DNA of 64,000 nucleotides from the NCBI RefSeq assembly GCF_963576545.1, contig NC_083653.1:17752639-17816638 (forward strand). The letters run 5' to 3'. This DNA is from Limanda limanda. Taxonomy: Eukaryota > Chordata > Actinopteri > Pleuronectiformes > Pleuronectidae. The position numbers and the translations under genes are program-made. The notes below the pieces were generated by a model that searched no databases, had not been told where the DNA came from, and saw nothing but the letters and a program-made list of their open reading frames with translations. Shown here one piece after another: positions 1 to 10,994 of this stretch. The stretch's first letter is position 1. Every line of letters starts with the position of its first letter.

Positions 1-1854
1 CATGAATTACATTGAAGAAACCAATCCATCCAGTAGTTGTTGAGATATTAGTCTCCACCCCAGTGGAGTCCCAACTGACCAATAAAAACCAATGACACCA
101 ACGTTCAGAAAAAATATTCCTAATAGTTCCTTGGGCCATATTGCATGATTTATTAGAAAATATATATTTTAGGGGCCGAACATGATTCACTGCTGACTTG
201 CCAATTTTCCATGCACTGTATTTGTTCTGTTTCTCATCTGCCTCTGTCATGAAAGGTGCCAATTTATACTGAGATAAAAATAAACAACAATGAAACATCA
301 CTATGGTGTTATTTACAAAATCGTGGATGCTGTTCATGCTGAATAGTGTGTTTTTATAGAGATATTCTACTTTACTGGCAATGAAATACTGGCACACGTT
401 TGTCTATTGAGGAATTAGAAAAGTCTAATTTTACATAATGCTAAAAAGATCCGCCCGTCCGTCTATCAGTGAAATACACAATTTGAATGTCAAGAGCAGG
501 AGGTTCATCAGTAATGATGGCACTACAGCTTGAAAACCTCAGCCATCCATATCTATTTGTCATGTATTTGACATATACATGATCCACAGACTGAAAACTA
601 AATTACATGTCTCGTGTGAAGACAGTGATTTCCAGTTGAATGGCTGCCTGTATAAATGGAATCATAATATCAAGAAATGCTTCTGTGTACTTTGGTTTAT
701 TTGGTATATGGTGGATGGTTTTGTCCCGAATGAGTGGCACTTCATCAGAATAATCCAATAATGGGATTATTTTTGTCATGCAACTGGTGTTGGTCCTTAA
801 ATATTAGCTGCTGAAAAGGGAATCACACTGTTTAGCATATGCCATGTATGAGATGATTATTCTAATTATCCTTTTAATCCTTTGGTTTTTTTTGCGGTCA
901 TTCATGCCAATATTAATGTCAATATGTCAATGTTCTAATTTACCTCCTGTCACTCCGTTGGTTCATGCCAAACATATACCATCTGGTACTGCAGAGTGTG
1001 CGGGTACAAATCTATCCTATCTGTGTACTAAGGAGCTGATTATGGAGGATTTTTTAATAGGTGGCCTTCTGAAGCTTTCATGAGCTGGAATTTCCATAAC
1101 TTAATATGCTGCAGGTTTAATAACTTTAATGATATTAATCCTTGGAGCACGAATAAATCAAAGATATTCATGTGCTAAGGGATGTAAGACTTCTGTTAAC
1201 AATCGTTAATTATTTTCTGATGGATGGGTCGGATCAGGTCATCAGGGAAGAGAAATTGAATCCAGGTGAAATGTGTTTGAGTGTCGAGTCGTATTTGACA
1301 TTTTGGCACAAAATTCAAGTGTCAGGATAAAAAAAAGGCAGTTTATAAATCATTAAATACAAACTGTGCACTGTATACTAATATTTTGTTCATTTGCATA
1401 GATGTAGTTAGAATACCATTTTTAAAAACTTTTTTCACACCCTTTTCCTCCAGTTAGTTGTGGATTTCAAGGATCTTTACAGTATAAATTCAGCTAATTT
1501 GAAATGCCTGCACTGTATTACCTCGTAGCAATAGTGTCACTGAGAACATGTAGTTTAGATTTCACTTTGGATCGCATAACATAAACAAGCTTCAGGGGCA
1601 TGCAAACTGTTTTTTGTTTTTTTTATTTCTTGCAGAAATTAATGGAAACCTGGAGTTCGGTAAAAACATTTTTAGTAAGAATAAACGTGGCAACATTCCC
1701 AGATAATTTAAAGATGCAATAAGAGCCACTCTGGTGCTTTAGAAAAAAAGTTTGAAATACAAAACCTACATTTCAAGTTGGTATAACTAAAGTGTTAGTA
1801 AACAGTTGTTAAATTAGACATCCAACCGACACTGGGCATCCACTTGAAGTCATA
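1..1854. other. AT-rich non-coding stretch, nothing recognised
   Basis: No exon, RNA gene or recognisable repeat was seen. The open frames at 579-761 and 844-1083 (60 and 79 codons) have no recognisable domain and no codon structure suggesting a gene. A T-rich run lies near 1610-1630. Confidence 0.6.
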
Positions 1855-2232
1855 AAGAAGAAGAAGAAGATACACTTTATTAATCCCACACACATGCACA
1901 AACATGCAAAGACACACTCATGCATTGGGGAAATTAGTCCTCTGCATTTCACCCATCTGGTGCAGGACACACTGCAGAGCAGAGCAGTGGGCTGCCAGGT
2001 ACGGCGCCCGGGGAGCAGATGTTGGGGGAGTAAGGTGCCTTGCTCAGGGGCACTAGACAGGGTAGGGAGAAGAGTCCTTTTGAACTTTGGACAGGTCCAG
2101 GTTCGTTACACCATCCAGGCAAGTTTCCGCCGAAACTCCGAGGAGACGAACCGTGGAGTCGAACCAGCATCAAACCAGAGACCCCTTCTCTGCCAGTAGT
2201 CCAAGTTTTCTGCCACTAGTCCACCGCCTCTC
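1855..2232 (-). repeat. tRNA-derived SINE with LINE-type tail
   Basis: Read on the minus strand, the element starts near 2232 with a tRNA-like head. A Pol III A-box-like TGGACTAGTGG lies at 2223-2213 and a B box GGTTCGACTCC at 2165-2155, about 48 bp downstream. A unique body follows, containing the 'gcaaggcaccttact' stretch I recall from many fish repeats. It ends in an L2/Rex-type 3' tail, GGGATTAATAAAG, and a (TTC)n run at about 1871-1855. Such SINEs borrow the reverse transcriptase of a partner LINE through the shared tail. The open frames inside (1894-2199, 2087-2302 and 1949-2173) are repeat sequence, not genes. The exact SINE family is not certain. Confidence 0.75.
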
Positions 2233-2234
2233 AT

Positions 2235-2394
2235 CTGTATATAAAGATGGACGACATGTCTTCACTTCCTCACTGCTCCCCCCATGCTGGTGGAACATTT
2301 AGTGTTACATAGTGGAGACTGACAACAGAGACCAATCCAGATATGTTGGCTTCACTTTTAGGAACTTTGTCATGTCGTCCATCTTTATATACAG
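2235..2394. repeat. 24-bp perfect inverted repeat, 112-bp spacer
   Basis: Positions 2235-2258 are the exact reverse complement of 2371-2394; each arm contains AAAGATGGACGACATG or its complement. The 112 bp between them is not self-complementary. The arrangement fits the terminal repeats of a small MITE or fold-back element. It lies directly behind the SINE head, so it could also be an inverted duplication made when the SINE inserted. No target duplication was found. Confidence 0.6.
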
Positions 2395-3369
2395 TCAGTG
2401 AAGACTTATCATACACAAATATAACATAAGCCGAATGTTCACTCCCACATAAGCTTGGCTTTTGATTGCCACTATATGTCGAGATTAATATCAGGCTCTT
2501 AAACTGCCAAATGGTCTGTGTATTCCATTTATCTTCATAACTTTTCCTTTATACATGGCCGCTTGATTCGTTTTCAGTGTAAGAAATATTGATGATAGCA
2601 ACATCAGGTTAATAAGAAATCTAAAGCAACTGTACACCACGGTTGGCGAGAAATCCAAAGAAAATTCCAATAGAAAAAACAGGAATTATTAAGAAAAAAA
2701 CAAGAGGGAAAAATATTAAACGTAAAACAATAATGCAACAGCTACAACACAACCGCAAAAGACAAAACACAACTGGGCATGTGCTGTGTCAAATAGCCAA
2801 ATATTAAATTTTAAGAGGCAGCTGGCTTGACCAGGTTTTTACGGACAACGGCTCACTTTACTGTGGTAACTGTGATACTCTCTCTTTTAGTTGGGTTGTG
2901 GCTTTTGTATTCCTGTTTTCTGCTAATGTCAGACGTCTTGGCCACCACAACCTAGTAATTATTTCAGTTTTTGTTATTTTCAAGGACATTCATTTACTGA
3001 TGCAAAGTTACAACAAAAGCACAAAATAACCCAGAATATATCCAGTTGTCTACATGACCTATCAACTCCCAGTAATTTTAATACGCAGCAAACACATTTC
3101 ACACGGAGCAGTGCTGCCTTGGTTGCTCTCGGCTTATATTTAGCCACTGCAGCTACCTTGCATTAGTTGATAACTAGTGATACTCATTAGCTGTGACAGT
3201 TGTATGAACTAGCTTTGGGGGCAAATGTATCAAAATATCTCCCAACTATCGTGCTGGCAGACTTTAGGTCAGCTCATTAACTAAGAGTAAAGTTGGGCCT
3301 TTAGGACATGAATTAATATGATTTACACCAGGATTTTGTATTTGAAGTTGTTCCAGTCTAAATATGACT
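2395..3369. other. Non-coding stretch, nothing recognised
   Basis: AT-rich, with short A-rich stretches near 2690-2770. No open frame of interest and no familiar repeat. Confidence 0.55.
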
Positions 3370-3460
3370 CTATACTGTGTGGATGGGTAATGGAAAAACT
3401 GTACCGTAAAGCACTGTAAAACACTTTATCAAGAGTAGAAAAGCTTTATAAATATATACG
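3370..3460 (+). repeat. Diverged SINE 3' tail fragment
   Basis: The block 'aactgtaccgtaaagcact ... tagaaaagctttataaata' is a mutated version of the 3' part of the SINE at 5140-5421 ('aactgtactgtaaagcgct ... tagaaaagcgctatataaata'). Only the tail is present and no tRNA-like head is seen upstream, so this is a truncated older copy on the same strand. Confidence 0.65.
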
Positions 3461-4539
3461 AAACCCATATTTAGTTCAGCTGAATTCCTCCACTCTCTCA
3501 GACAACCTCCTGTTCAGGAGGTTGCTGGCTTTTTTTTTTTTTTTTTTAATCTCTTCATCTGAGAAGTAATAACGATTTTCATATCTTCATCTAATGTAGG
3601 AAAATCTTTAATTACAGAGCCCCGGAGTGCATCTTGAATAGCTGTTAACCTCAGGCCACATTCACAAAGTTGGGGATCGGGTGATGAGATGGAAAGAGAG
3701 GCCAAGATGCCCAGGTAAAAAGGTGAAGGGCTGATATTAATCCAAATGAGTTTGCTGCTTTCGCGATAAGCACATTTATTATACTATTAATGTTTGTTTA
3801 TTCTCTGGAGGCTTTTTTGTAATAGTGCAGCATTCATTAATTTTACTTCTCTGTGATACTGTTGAGACACATTTAATGATGCGTATGTTAGCTTTACAAA
3901 TAACATCAAAATACTTAGCCTACCATCAGATTTGTCCTATCAGAGATATCAAATGAGTAAGCCATGTTTCATCGTGTAGCAATTAGTACAACAAACCCAA
4001 AAGGGGCTAACAACTTGCTTCAAAACAACAACCCACATGAAATTTTTAAAACGATACAGGATTTGTCCTTATCCTCCTCCTCTGTTGTGATTTACTGTTT
4101 TCAGCTGATGTAATTTGGCTCTTGTTCGGAAAAGATCAGAGCTATTGCCAAAACGGTATATGCAAAGATAAGCTGGGCAAAATAACAATAAATCAGCATT
4201 GACTTACTAAGCTTAATTGCTAATCAAGACCATTAGATTCAGTTAGAACCACAAACATTTTTAACCTTGCGTGGTCACAGTGTTTCCCTTTACCCCCCAT
4301 TACACCTACATTTTGGTGAATAAATTTGGATGTTTTCTGAAATCAGATTATTCTCCGTTTTTTTTTAAAATTTCTACTCCATGGAATGAAATTGTTATGA
4401 AATCTCTTGTTGTCTAAACTACAAATCCGTTCTCATTAGCTCTTATCTCTAAACCAGGAGGTTTTCACAGTCCAGCTACCTTCCCAGTGGTGAATTAAAA
4501 GCCGCCCTGTGGTCCCAGTTTAACATCACTGCTCCCTGC
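3461..4539. other. Non-coding stretch with hairpin and T18 run
   Basis: At 3503-3524 there is a near-perfect palindrome (caacctcctg, then its complement), followed five bases later by 18 T residues at 3530-3547. The rest, to about 4.5 kb, is plain AT-rich sequence. The minus-strand open frame 3514-3705 runs through the T tract and is not credible as a gene. Confidence 0.5.
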
Positions 4540-4795
4540 AGACATATATTGTCCTCAGCTGATTAGCCTGCGGGATGTCCTCAGCTCTGTGTAATAATGG
4601 CTCACAAATTAATTAGAGAGGCAAAATGAAACCTCTAATATTGCCATTAGCTAAAGCTGGCTATTACAGTGGATTTATTGATTGCTGCATGAGGTAAGTG
4701 TGGTTGTTGCTGAATGAGAGCTCATCTATTAAGTGAATTATAATAGAGCAGCAACCAAATGAAATCGACTTGAATTAATGAAGCTCTCGCCAAGA
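4540..4795. promoter_or_regulatory. Candidate conserved non-coding element (enhancer-like)
   Basis: This is a repeat-free block rich in homeodomain-type cores. The string 'aaattaattag' lies at 4606-4616, 'gaattaatga' begins near 4772, and several 'gattta/attgat' motifs lie between. Base composition is more balanced than the flanks. This texture is typical of vertebrate conserved non-coding elements, but it was judged by eye without any alignment. Confidence 0.3.
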
Positions 4796-5139
4796 CGTTC
4801 TTTTAATGTTTTTTCTATATAGAATCTGTTATAAAGAGGTTAAAATTAATTATTAATTTAAATGTAGTTTTAAATGTAGTAAGTAAATGATATTGATGAA
4901 ATTCGGCATCACATTAAAAAAAACATTTCATTTTAAATGGCACGTCACACAAACATGAAAACCATTTGAAGTTATTACTGAAACAGTCCAGTCCCATTCT
5001 GAATTTCTAATTCGTTACATCATAATTTGCATACAGTGTTGGATTGAGAACCAGCTATTGTTAACAGCAATGAGAACACGTCTCTGATGGGGCTTGAACA
5101 CAAATAATAGACTGTTTTTATACTGGTAACACTCTCCAC
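4796..5139. other. AT-rich spacer
   Basis: A short imperfect direct repeat of 'ttaaatgtag' occurs near 4858-4880. Nothing else was recognised. Confidence 0.5.
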
Positions 5140-5421
5140 AGGGCGGCTGTGGCTGAGGGGTAGAGTGGTCGTCCTCCAACCTGAAGGTCGGCGGTTCGAT
5201 CCCCAGTCTGAACCATCTGCATGCCGAAGCGTCCTTGGGCAAGATGCTGAACCCTCAATAGCCCCCCATAGAATAACAAAGTGCTGCGAGTAGATGCACT
5301 GTATGAATGTGTGTGTGAATGGGTGAATGTGAAACTGTACTGTAAAGCGCTTTGAGTGGTCTTCATCAGACTAGAAAAGCGCTATATAAATACAAATCCA
5401 TTTACCAAATCCATTACCATA
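5140..5421 (+). repeat. tRNA-derived SINE (AFC/V-SINE-like), near full length
   Basis: The head carries an A-box-like TGGCTGAGGGGT at 5150-5161 and a B box GGTTCGATCCC at 5193-5203. The body reads 'ccttgggcaagatgctgaac'. The tail 'gtaaagcgctttgagtgg ... aaaagcgctatataaata' ends in short TTTACCA/CCATTACCAT units at about 5400-5420. This is the plan of the fish and cichlid AFC-like SINEs, transcribed by Pol III and mobilised by a LINE sharing the tail. The minus-strand frames 5015-5242 and 5118-5366 are its shadows. Confidence 0.85.
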
Positions 5422-6119
5422 TCTGTGAGTGAGGCTACTATGAAACAGACGTGATGGACCAACGCTGTTTCCGCCTGGTCCTCAGCCTTTTGTAAAACAT
5501 TGTGATCATCACAGGATGTACCGAGGACAAAGAGAGTGTTGCGATTGTTTCTCACTCCTGCTGCTATCTACTGTGCTGCTGCCTCGGCCGTGAGAGGGAG
5601 TGTGTTTCTAACCTGTCTGTCACAGCGGATTGGCAGGTGAGGGTTTCTTACTGTGTGTGTGACTGTGTGAGTGTGCATGCGTGCGAGCGAGTGTGCGTGT
5701 GTGTAAGTACAGATACATTACCTGACTGAGCAGACTGACTGGCAGGCTAGTGTCTCGAAGGAATTTTCTGAAAATTGTCACTCACTGCTGTGACGTTAAG
5801 AATGTAAATTTATTCTGCTTGTAATCATAACCTAAATAGAGGAACAACTCATACTGAACAAAAATTATGTAATTGTACCTTATCTTTCAGTGTTGAATAC
5901 TTTCAATTTACCCAGTCACAAAATGTTGGGGAGAGTTCTCGATTTCTACTCCGTCCATTTACAACATTTATTGAAATATCTATGGTCATTTTTTGATGAC
6001 TTTACATTTGCACAATAATAAGGACTTTCTTTTTGATCAGTTGCAAATCCTAACCAAAATTAGAAGTGTATCATGCGTTGCTGGAGGAAAAACTGTTTTC
6101 ACAAACTAGCCAATTCATT
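5422..6119. other. Non-coding stretch with TG-rich microsatellite
   Basis: An impure (TG)n/(GTGA)n tract runs from about 5650 to 5705 and creates the Cys/Val-rich frame 5502-5729, which is not a gene. Nothing else was recognised. Confidence 0.5.
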
Positions 6120-6300
6120 TACACTAACTTAAAGCAACACTATGTGACTTTTACTGAGCAGTAGCGCCCTCTGGTGGTTAATTCTGTTGGACCGTGTGTC
6201 AGATCAATTAAGTGGTTTTCATTTAAAGACAAAAACAAAGGCTATCAACGGGAAGCACTGCAGCTGTAACAAACTATGGTTAGTGTTTGTGTATTTAATG
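6120..6300 (+). repeat. Dispersed fish repeat fragment (MITE-like)
   Basis: It begins 'aaagcaacactatgtgact' followed by 'agtagcgccctctggtgg', a motif I recall from many teleost introns, and continues with 'ttaagtggttttcatttaaa'. I could not find an inverted partner for the end, so the class is uncertain. Recognition is from memory only. Confidence 0.5.
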
Positions 6301-6339
6301 ATACTCATTCCTCAATGAATATCAGATTTAAACACTAGT

Positions 6340-6712
6340 TAAGTATAATTTAGAGAGTTAGGTGAAAGGGATCTATTGGCAGAAATTGAATATAAAATAT
6401 TCCTAGTGATGTTTTCACTTGTGTTACAATCTAAATTGTACGAATAGTGGTTTTCTTTACCCTAGAATGGGACTCTTATATAAATACTTAATATTTACAT
6501 CAAGAGCTGTTCCTCTCTACGGAGGCCATGGTTTTTACAGTTGCCCAAACTCGACAAACATAACATCTTTTGAGTTTTTATAACAACTGAAGTTTTCCAC
6601 AGGTTCTCTTTCATGTTTGGAAGGGGAGGGTGAGGTGAGGGGGAATTCAACTGCAACCTGCAACTTCACCACCAGATGTCACTACATTCTACACACTGAA
6701 CCTTTAACTTTG
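6340..6712 (+). repeat. Dispersed fish repeat, 3' end 'acacactgaaccttta'
   Basis: The segment runs from 'aggtgaaagggatctattgg' through 'ctctacggaggccatgg' and 'gttctctttcatgtttgga' to 'caccaccagatgtcacta' and the terminal 'acacactgaacctttaa' near 6709. This matches a common percomorph repeat whose full copies begin with the inverted version of that end. Here the left end is missing, so the copy is truncated or decayed. It is non-coding. Confidence 0.6.
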
Positions 6713-8781
6713 CTGGACCTAATTCGGATGATTTAAGCTGTGACTGTCTCACAGACGTTTACAATGAAGAGTGGGCGTGAAGGTGGCCCCATTCTTCCTA
6801 TTCCAAGTCAGTGTATCAGTTGTATTTGGAGTTTTGTCTGTTTTGAAATGGACCTAGCTCTATGCACCATTGCTTTGCAATGTTTGAATGTAACGTGTTG
6901 ATAGGTGTGCTTTATTCATACTGTCATTACTGTCAAACCACATCCACACAGACGTGAAGCAGATTAGCTTTTTTTAACTTTTTTCACAACCAATAATTTT
7001 ACTTTTGCTGATTTCATTAAGTTTGAGTCCTCTTTCTGATTCTGCTTTTCACATATGGAGAACTTTTCATCTTGGTATGCGAGTTGTTAAGAGCCCAAGG
7101 AAGTGCAGCAGTGAGTAAAGCTTCCCCAAACTTTGAAGGTGAACAGCTCTTTGTGCAGCAGCTTCAGGGTTCTGTGGCAGCAGGTCCTTACTCGCATTAG
7201 CTCAATTACTGCTGGTAACCTTTACAGTTTCAGAGAGAGAGGTGCAGCTAGCGTTCCCACCTGCCAAGCACAAAGTCCATTCCCAACAGGCAGGTTTACA
7301 GCAGGTACTGAACTGGTTGAATGTAAATATATAGAATGCTTTTGTAAAAAGAATTGGAGCATATACAGTACTAAAAACAGGATGTGACCTCCGGAAAATC
7401 GAATGAAAGATGCTCCCCCAAATGAAAGACAGCAGATTGTCATTCTGATCGTGTAGAGTAGTAATCCGGTGTTCTGATTGCAGGTTCCAGCAGGTAATCT
7501 GTAAACCATTACAGTTTCCATTTTGAAAATAATCCCCACTAACCGAGCTATCGTCGTGAGTGTGAAGTACCTGCTCTGTGGTGACTGTCACTCTTTGCTG
7601 ATTGGCAGGTTGCATTCTGGCTGAGAGCCATGAAACTGTCACCTCAGCAGGCGCCTGGGGCCTGGCTGTGCTGATTTGATTTATGTAGGCGCTGATTGTG
7701 TCAGTTGCTCTGCAAATTGATTGTGTCACGCCTTCCTGTAAACTAGTGCTCTGCTGAGGCTGCCTCTCAAGGCAGGGGCAGAACTCCTGCAGCAGGGACA
7801 TTTTACAGAGGAAGTTGGGGCAAAAGGTTTCCTGCAACATTTTCAAATCAGTGTCAAACATCTTGATAGCACTGCTAAGTGTAAGTTTTGACTTTGTAGA
7901 TGTAGGTCAGCAAATCTTTGAACATGGGGAAAGTGTCTGCGTGGCTTCAAAAGAGAAGAAGGAAGTAGTTTGGTAACCAAACACCCGGTTCATCAGACGG
8001 CTCAGGCTCATTCATTATCTCTCTGCTTCTGCATCAGGCTGCTGCAATCAAAAGGAGAGAATTTAGATGAGTGCTCCTCTGGCCCTGATTTGGTTTTATG
8101 ATCCACCCAGAGGACATCTGCAACCGGAACAAAGGAGTGTGGTGTTGAAAATATGATCACCGTTTGATAAGGCTTAGAGCTGTGGCATGTCACCAACATG
8201 ATTTGAGTTGAATGAAGAGCAGTTCTTCTGTTTGAATCTGGTTTACCTGGATTTTACAGATACTGTATATTCAGGAGCAGATGTTTTAGTACTTATGTGT
8301 GGACAGTGACATTCTGCTGGTTAAATGAGATTGTGTGTCACCAGAATGTTCTGAATCCTCATCTCTCTGTACCCCACTCGGTACGTATAGGACTTACCAA
8401 TTAGCTTGCTGAAACCAACTTATCTAGCTTGTGTAGGTCATCCCAAACACTTTGAACTGCTTCCACAAGCGCCCAGTTCTGTGACAGCTGGAAACGCCAT
8501 GTGCAGTGTGCAGTGATCCCAAGCCATTTGAAACGCCGGCACAGGCAGCGCTCTCAGCCAGCGGTTCATATGGTGTGTGAGAGACAAGTGGGGCTAAAGC
8601 AGCCTTGTCTGCTCATCTGACAACATGGACGGGCAGAAAAGGATGGGAGACGTCTCTAAATGGTAGATTATGTGGTGGTTTGAGGGTTTAGTTGCAGCAA
8701 ACCGTTCAACCCATATGTGGATGTTTCATAAATTTGGTATTAAATTTGATATTCAAACTAATATTTATGTGTTGGTCATTT
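6713..8781. other. Non-coding stretch holding one long unrecognised open frame
   Basis: No repeat was recognised. It contains the 219-codon minus-strand frame 7202-7861, listed separately. The remaining sequence is ordinary, with a CT/CA-poor block around 8500-8640 of slightly higher GC. Confidence 0.5.
7202..7861 (-). other. 219-codon open frame, function unknown
   Basis: This is the longest open frame in the window, starting with ATG at 7861. The predicted product has no signal peptide at its start, no repeated motif and no domain I recognise. It is Ser/Thr/Gln-rich in the first half and Phe-rich in the second. A second minus-strand frame (7222-7539) overlaps it, and no start context, splice sites or poly(A) signal point to expression. 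I favour chance openness or an old repeat; an unrecognised exon cannot be excluded. Confidence 0.12.
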
Positions 8782-9065
8782 AAATCAATCACCACAGTCA
8801 ATATGGTAATTGAAGACTGAAACGGTACAACCAACTCTGAAATTGTACCAAAGTATACCGGATACTCATAACCGTTTCCTCCCTAGTGAACAGGTTACTG
8901 CTTATTGAATCATCTGTTTACTCATCCATCAGACATTAAGTAATTATTAGGCCACTTGAGATAAGTCAGATATTTCAGCTCAGATTTGGTCGAGTTACTC
9001 CTGTTCTTATTATTCGGCAGCTAAATACTCCTCCATGTTCACTATCTACTTGCTAACGCTGTGTG

Positions 9066-9222
9066 TTTAGCCTTAAGTGTATGAGCTTAAGTGTATGAGC
9101 TTAAGGCTAAATATAATATAGCCTTAAGCTCAACAACACATTTAAGTTTGCATTATATCTTTAAGTCTGTGTGGTAACAAGTGGTACTGTTTCGGAATCT
9201 CCATACTCAACATGGAGATTCC
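9066..9222. repeat. Small palindromes and 14-bp tandem inside fold-back spacer
   Basis: The unit 'ttaagtgtatgagc' occurs twice in tandem at 9073-9100, and tttagccttaag (9066-9077) is the exact complement of 9100-9111. A second perfect hairpin lies at 9194-9222, with an 11-bp stem 'ggaatctccat' and a 7-nt loop. These belong to the fold-back element's internal region. Confidence 0.6.
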
Positions 9223-9791
9223 TGTGATGCAAACGAGTCTGAAGTGTCTGGTCTCTCTAGTCTATAGCAACAGCTGCTGTGCTCTTGGTTGGCATTTGAA
9301 ATGCAAGCACTGCCATTTCAGAGACAATTTGTTGTTCAAACCACTGTTGTAACCAGGCATCATTAAGTGGGCATTAATTAAACCACTTACTCAGAGCACA
9401 GTGTTCCATGTTTGAGCAGCTGAAACATGCGATAAACTGAATTTGTTTCCTAAACAGTGCTCGGGCCAGAGGTGAATGAGCGAGTTGCATGTGCGCAGCC
9501 TTTCTATCAAAGAGAGAGATAATACAAGGTTCATGATTCAGGTAATAAAATATATAATAGAAGAGTTGTACATTCACATTAGAGCTCTACTAAAAGAAAC
9601 GTGTAATGTTAAAGGGGCTAGAATTAACACCTGACTCTACAGTTCTCTTCAGGACTGCAGAGCGCCTAGCGAGTCTTACAACAATAGCAGACAGCCTATT
9701 AGAACCTTGTTGTAGACGACTGACATACACAGTTAGCAAGTAGCTAGTGAACATGGAGTATTTAGCTGCAGAATAATAAGAACAGGAGTAA

Positions 9792-10773
9792 AGGCCAATT
9801 TATGCCTCTCCGTTTTTTCTTTTACGGACAGATAAGACAGCCCTATCCGTCGTGAAACGCCCTCTCCGAATGCTTCGGACAGCTTTTCGTACACGTCTGA
9901 TTTTTCTAACTATCCGTCTTCATGTTGGAGACCCGACGGACCGCTCTTGGCTGTGATTGGTCCGCGAACGACATCATTTCCGTATGACGTAATTTCCGTA
10001 CGACGTCATTTCTGTTCGACGTCATTTCCGGCCTCAAACGTCCTGCTTGACAGCTAACCCAAACACAACTATGATTCTACGATTAATGTGACGTGTGTGT
10101 TAATCCAGCGGAGTTGTCCGGCTGACGGTGGCTCGTTCGAGCACTGACGGCATGTGTGCACGGTCACATACGGTTATAGCGAGCTTTCAAAACGGCGCTA
10201 GCAGGCTAGGCTAGCCACCATGCTAACTGCGGTGGTAACAGTGCAAGAACCCGCCGTCACGACTTTAATTCCACTTCTATCATGACACTGTTTCTATAAT
10301 ACCGTCAGGTTAGAAGCAAACACTGGATAGTAGTTGTTAGTGCCGGGAGTCCCTGCTGACTGTGTGTGGAAGCTGGGGGGGAGCTAGGTCCGGGTAGCTT
10401 CTAGCTCCATGTAGCCTCAAGCAGATTCAAGCTGTGGAATCAGCAACACAGTTCGGAAACAAGACCGGGGAACCGCTGCGCTAAGAAACGTTTACATCAG
10501 CATCTTGACACGCTGGGTGTCACTTTATTTAGTTCTGTTAGTTGCCATGGTTCAGTGTGTGGGACGCAAGCTAACATGTAAACAGAGACACGTGGACTTC
10601 TTCTTCCCAAATGGGGTAGGCTTCTCTGAGCTCGTCTTCCGTTGCGCCACCTATGGGTTTGGCGACGAATTTTTTTCCGACGGACTGTGTCGGAGAAGTA
10701 AAAATCAAAAAGACTCTTTGCCCCCCGCTGAGACCTCTCCGAGAAACGGACACGTAGTTGTATATAAGAGCCT
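9792..10773. mobile_element. PIF/Harbinger-like MITE, 982 bp, TAA target duplication
   Basis: The element starts AGGCCAATTTATGC and ends with the complement of AGGCTCTTATATAC, a short imperfect terminal repeat. TAA flanks it on both sides (9789-9791 and 10774-10776). The uninterrupted target, TTA at 8995-8997, survives in the opposite arm of the host element. The interior is clearly more GC-rich than its flanks and carries clusters of CCGTNCGACG-type sequence. The plus-strand frame 10505-10780 (91 codons, hydrophobic start) lies inside and has no transposase motif, so I regard it as incidental. The 3-bp TWA duplication is what places it in PIF/Harbinger. Confidence 0.75.
9965..10028. repeat. 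Four tandem 16-bp units with CRE/ATF-like cores
   Basis: Units at 9965-9980, 9981-9996, 9997-10012 and 10013-10028 follow the pattern cgNNcgacgtcatttc. The second contains TGACGTAA, and the third and fourth contain GACGTCA. Each is one base or so from the CREB/ATF site TGACGTCA. The array lies inside the MITE. Confidence 0.6.
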
Positions 10774-10994
10774 TAACTAGACCAAATCTGAGCTGAAACA
10801 TCTGACTTACATTTATGGAGTGGCCTAATAATTACTTAATGTCTGATGGATGAGTAAACAGATGATTTAATAAGCAGTAACCTGTTCACTAGGGAGGAAA
10901 CGGTTGTGAATCTCCTGTATACTTTGGTAAAATTTCAGGGAGTTGGTTGTACCGTTTCAGTCTTCAATTACCATATTGACTGTGGTGATTTATT

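Larger units (their letters stand above)
8782..10994. mobile_element. Fold-back element with ~280-bp inverted arms, interrupted
   Basis: The left arm (about 8782-9057) runs from 'aaatcaatcaccacagtc' to 'ctacttgctaacgctg'. The right arm is its diverged reverse complement in two pieces, about 9723-9791 and 10774-10994. They are separated by an inserted 982-bp MITE. The inner spacer is about 9058-9722. Without the insert the element is roughly 1.2 kb. It has long terminal repeats and no transposase frame, so it looks non-autonomous. No clear outer target duplication was seen, and I do not recognise the superfamily. Confidence 0.7.

Noticed and set aside
3503..3547. Palindrome followed by 18 T, like a Rho-independent terminator
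   Set aside because: The window is eukaryotic; a hairpin plus T run has no such meaning here without a bacterial gene upstream. It is a palindrome next to a homopolymer.
5141..5215. tRNA gene candidate with A and B boxes
   Set aside because: The anticodon and acceptor stems are not complete, and the sequence runs into a known SINE-type body and tail; it is a SINE head.
10505..10780. 91-codon frame with a signal-peptide-like start
   Set aside because: It lies wholly inside the Harbinger-like MITE and ends at its terminus; no domain and no reason to expect translation.
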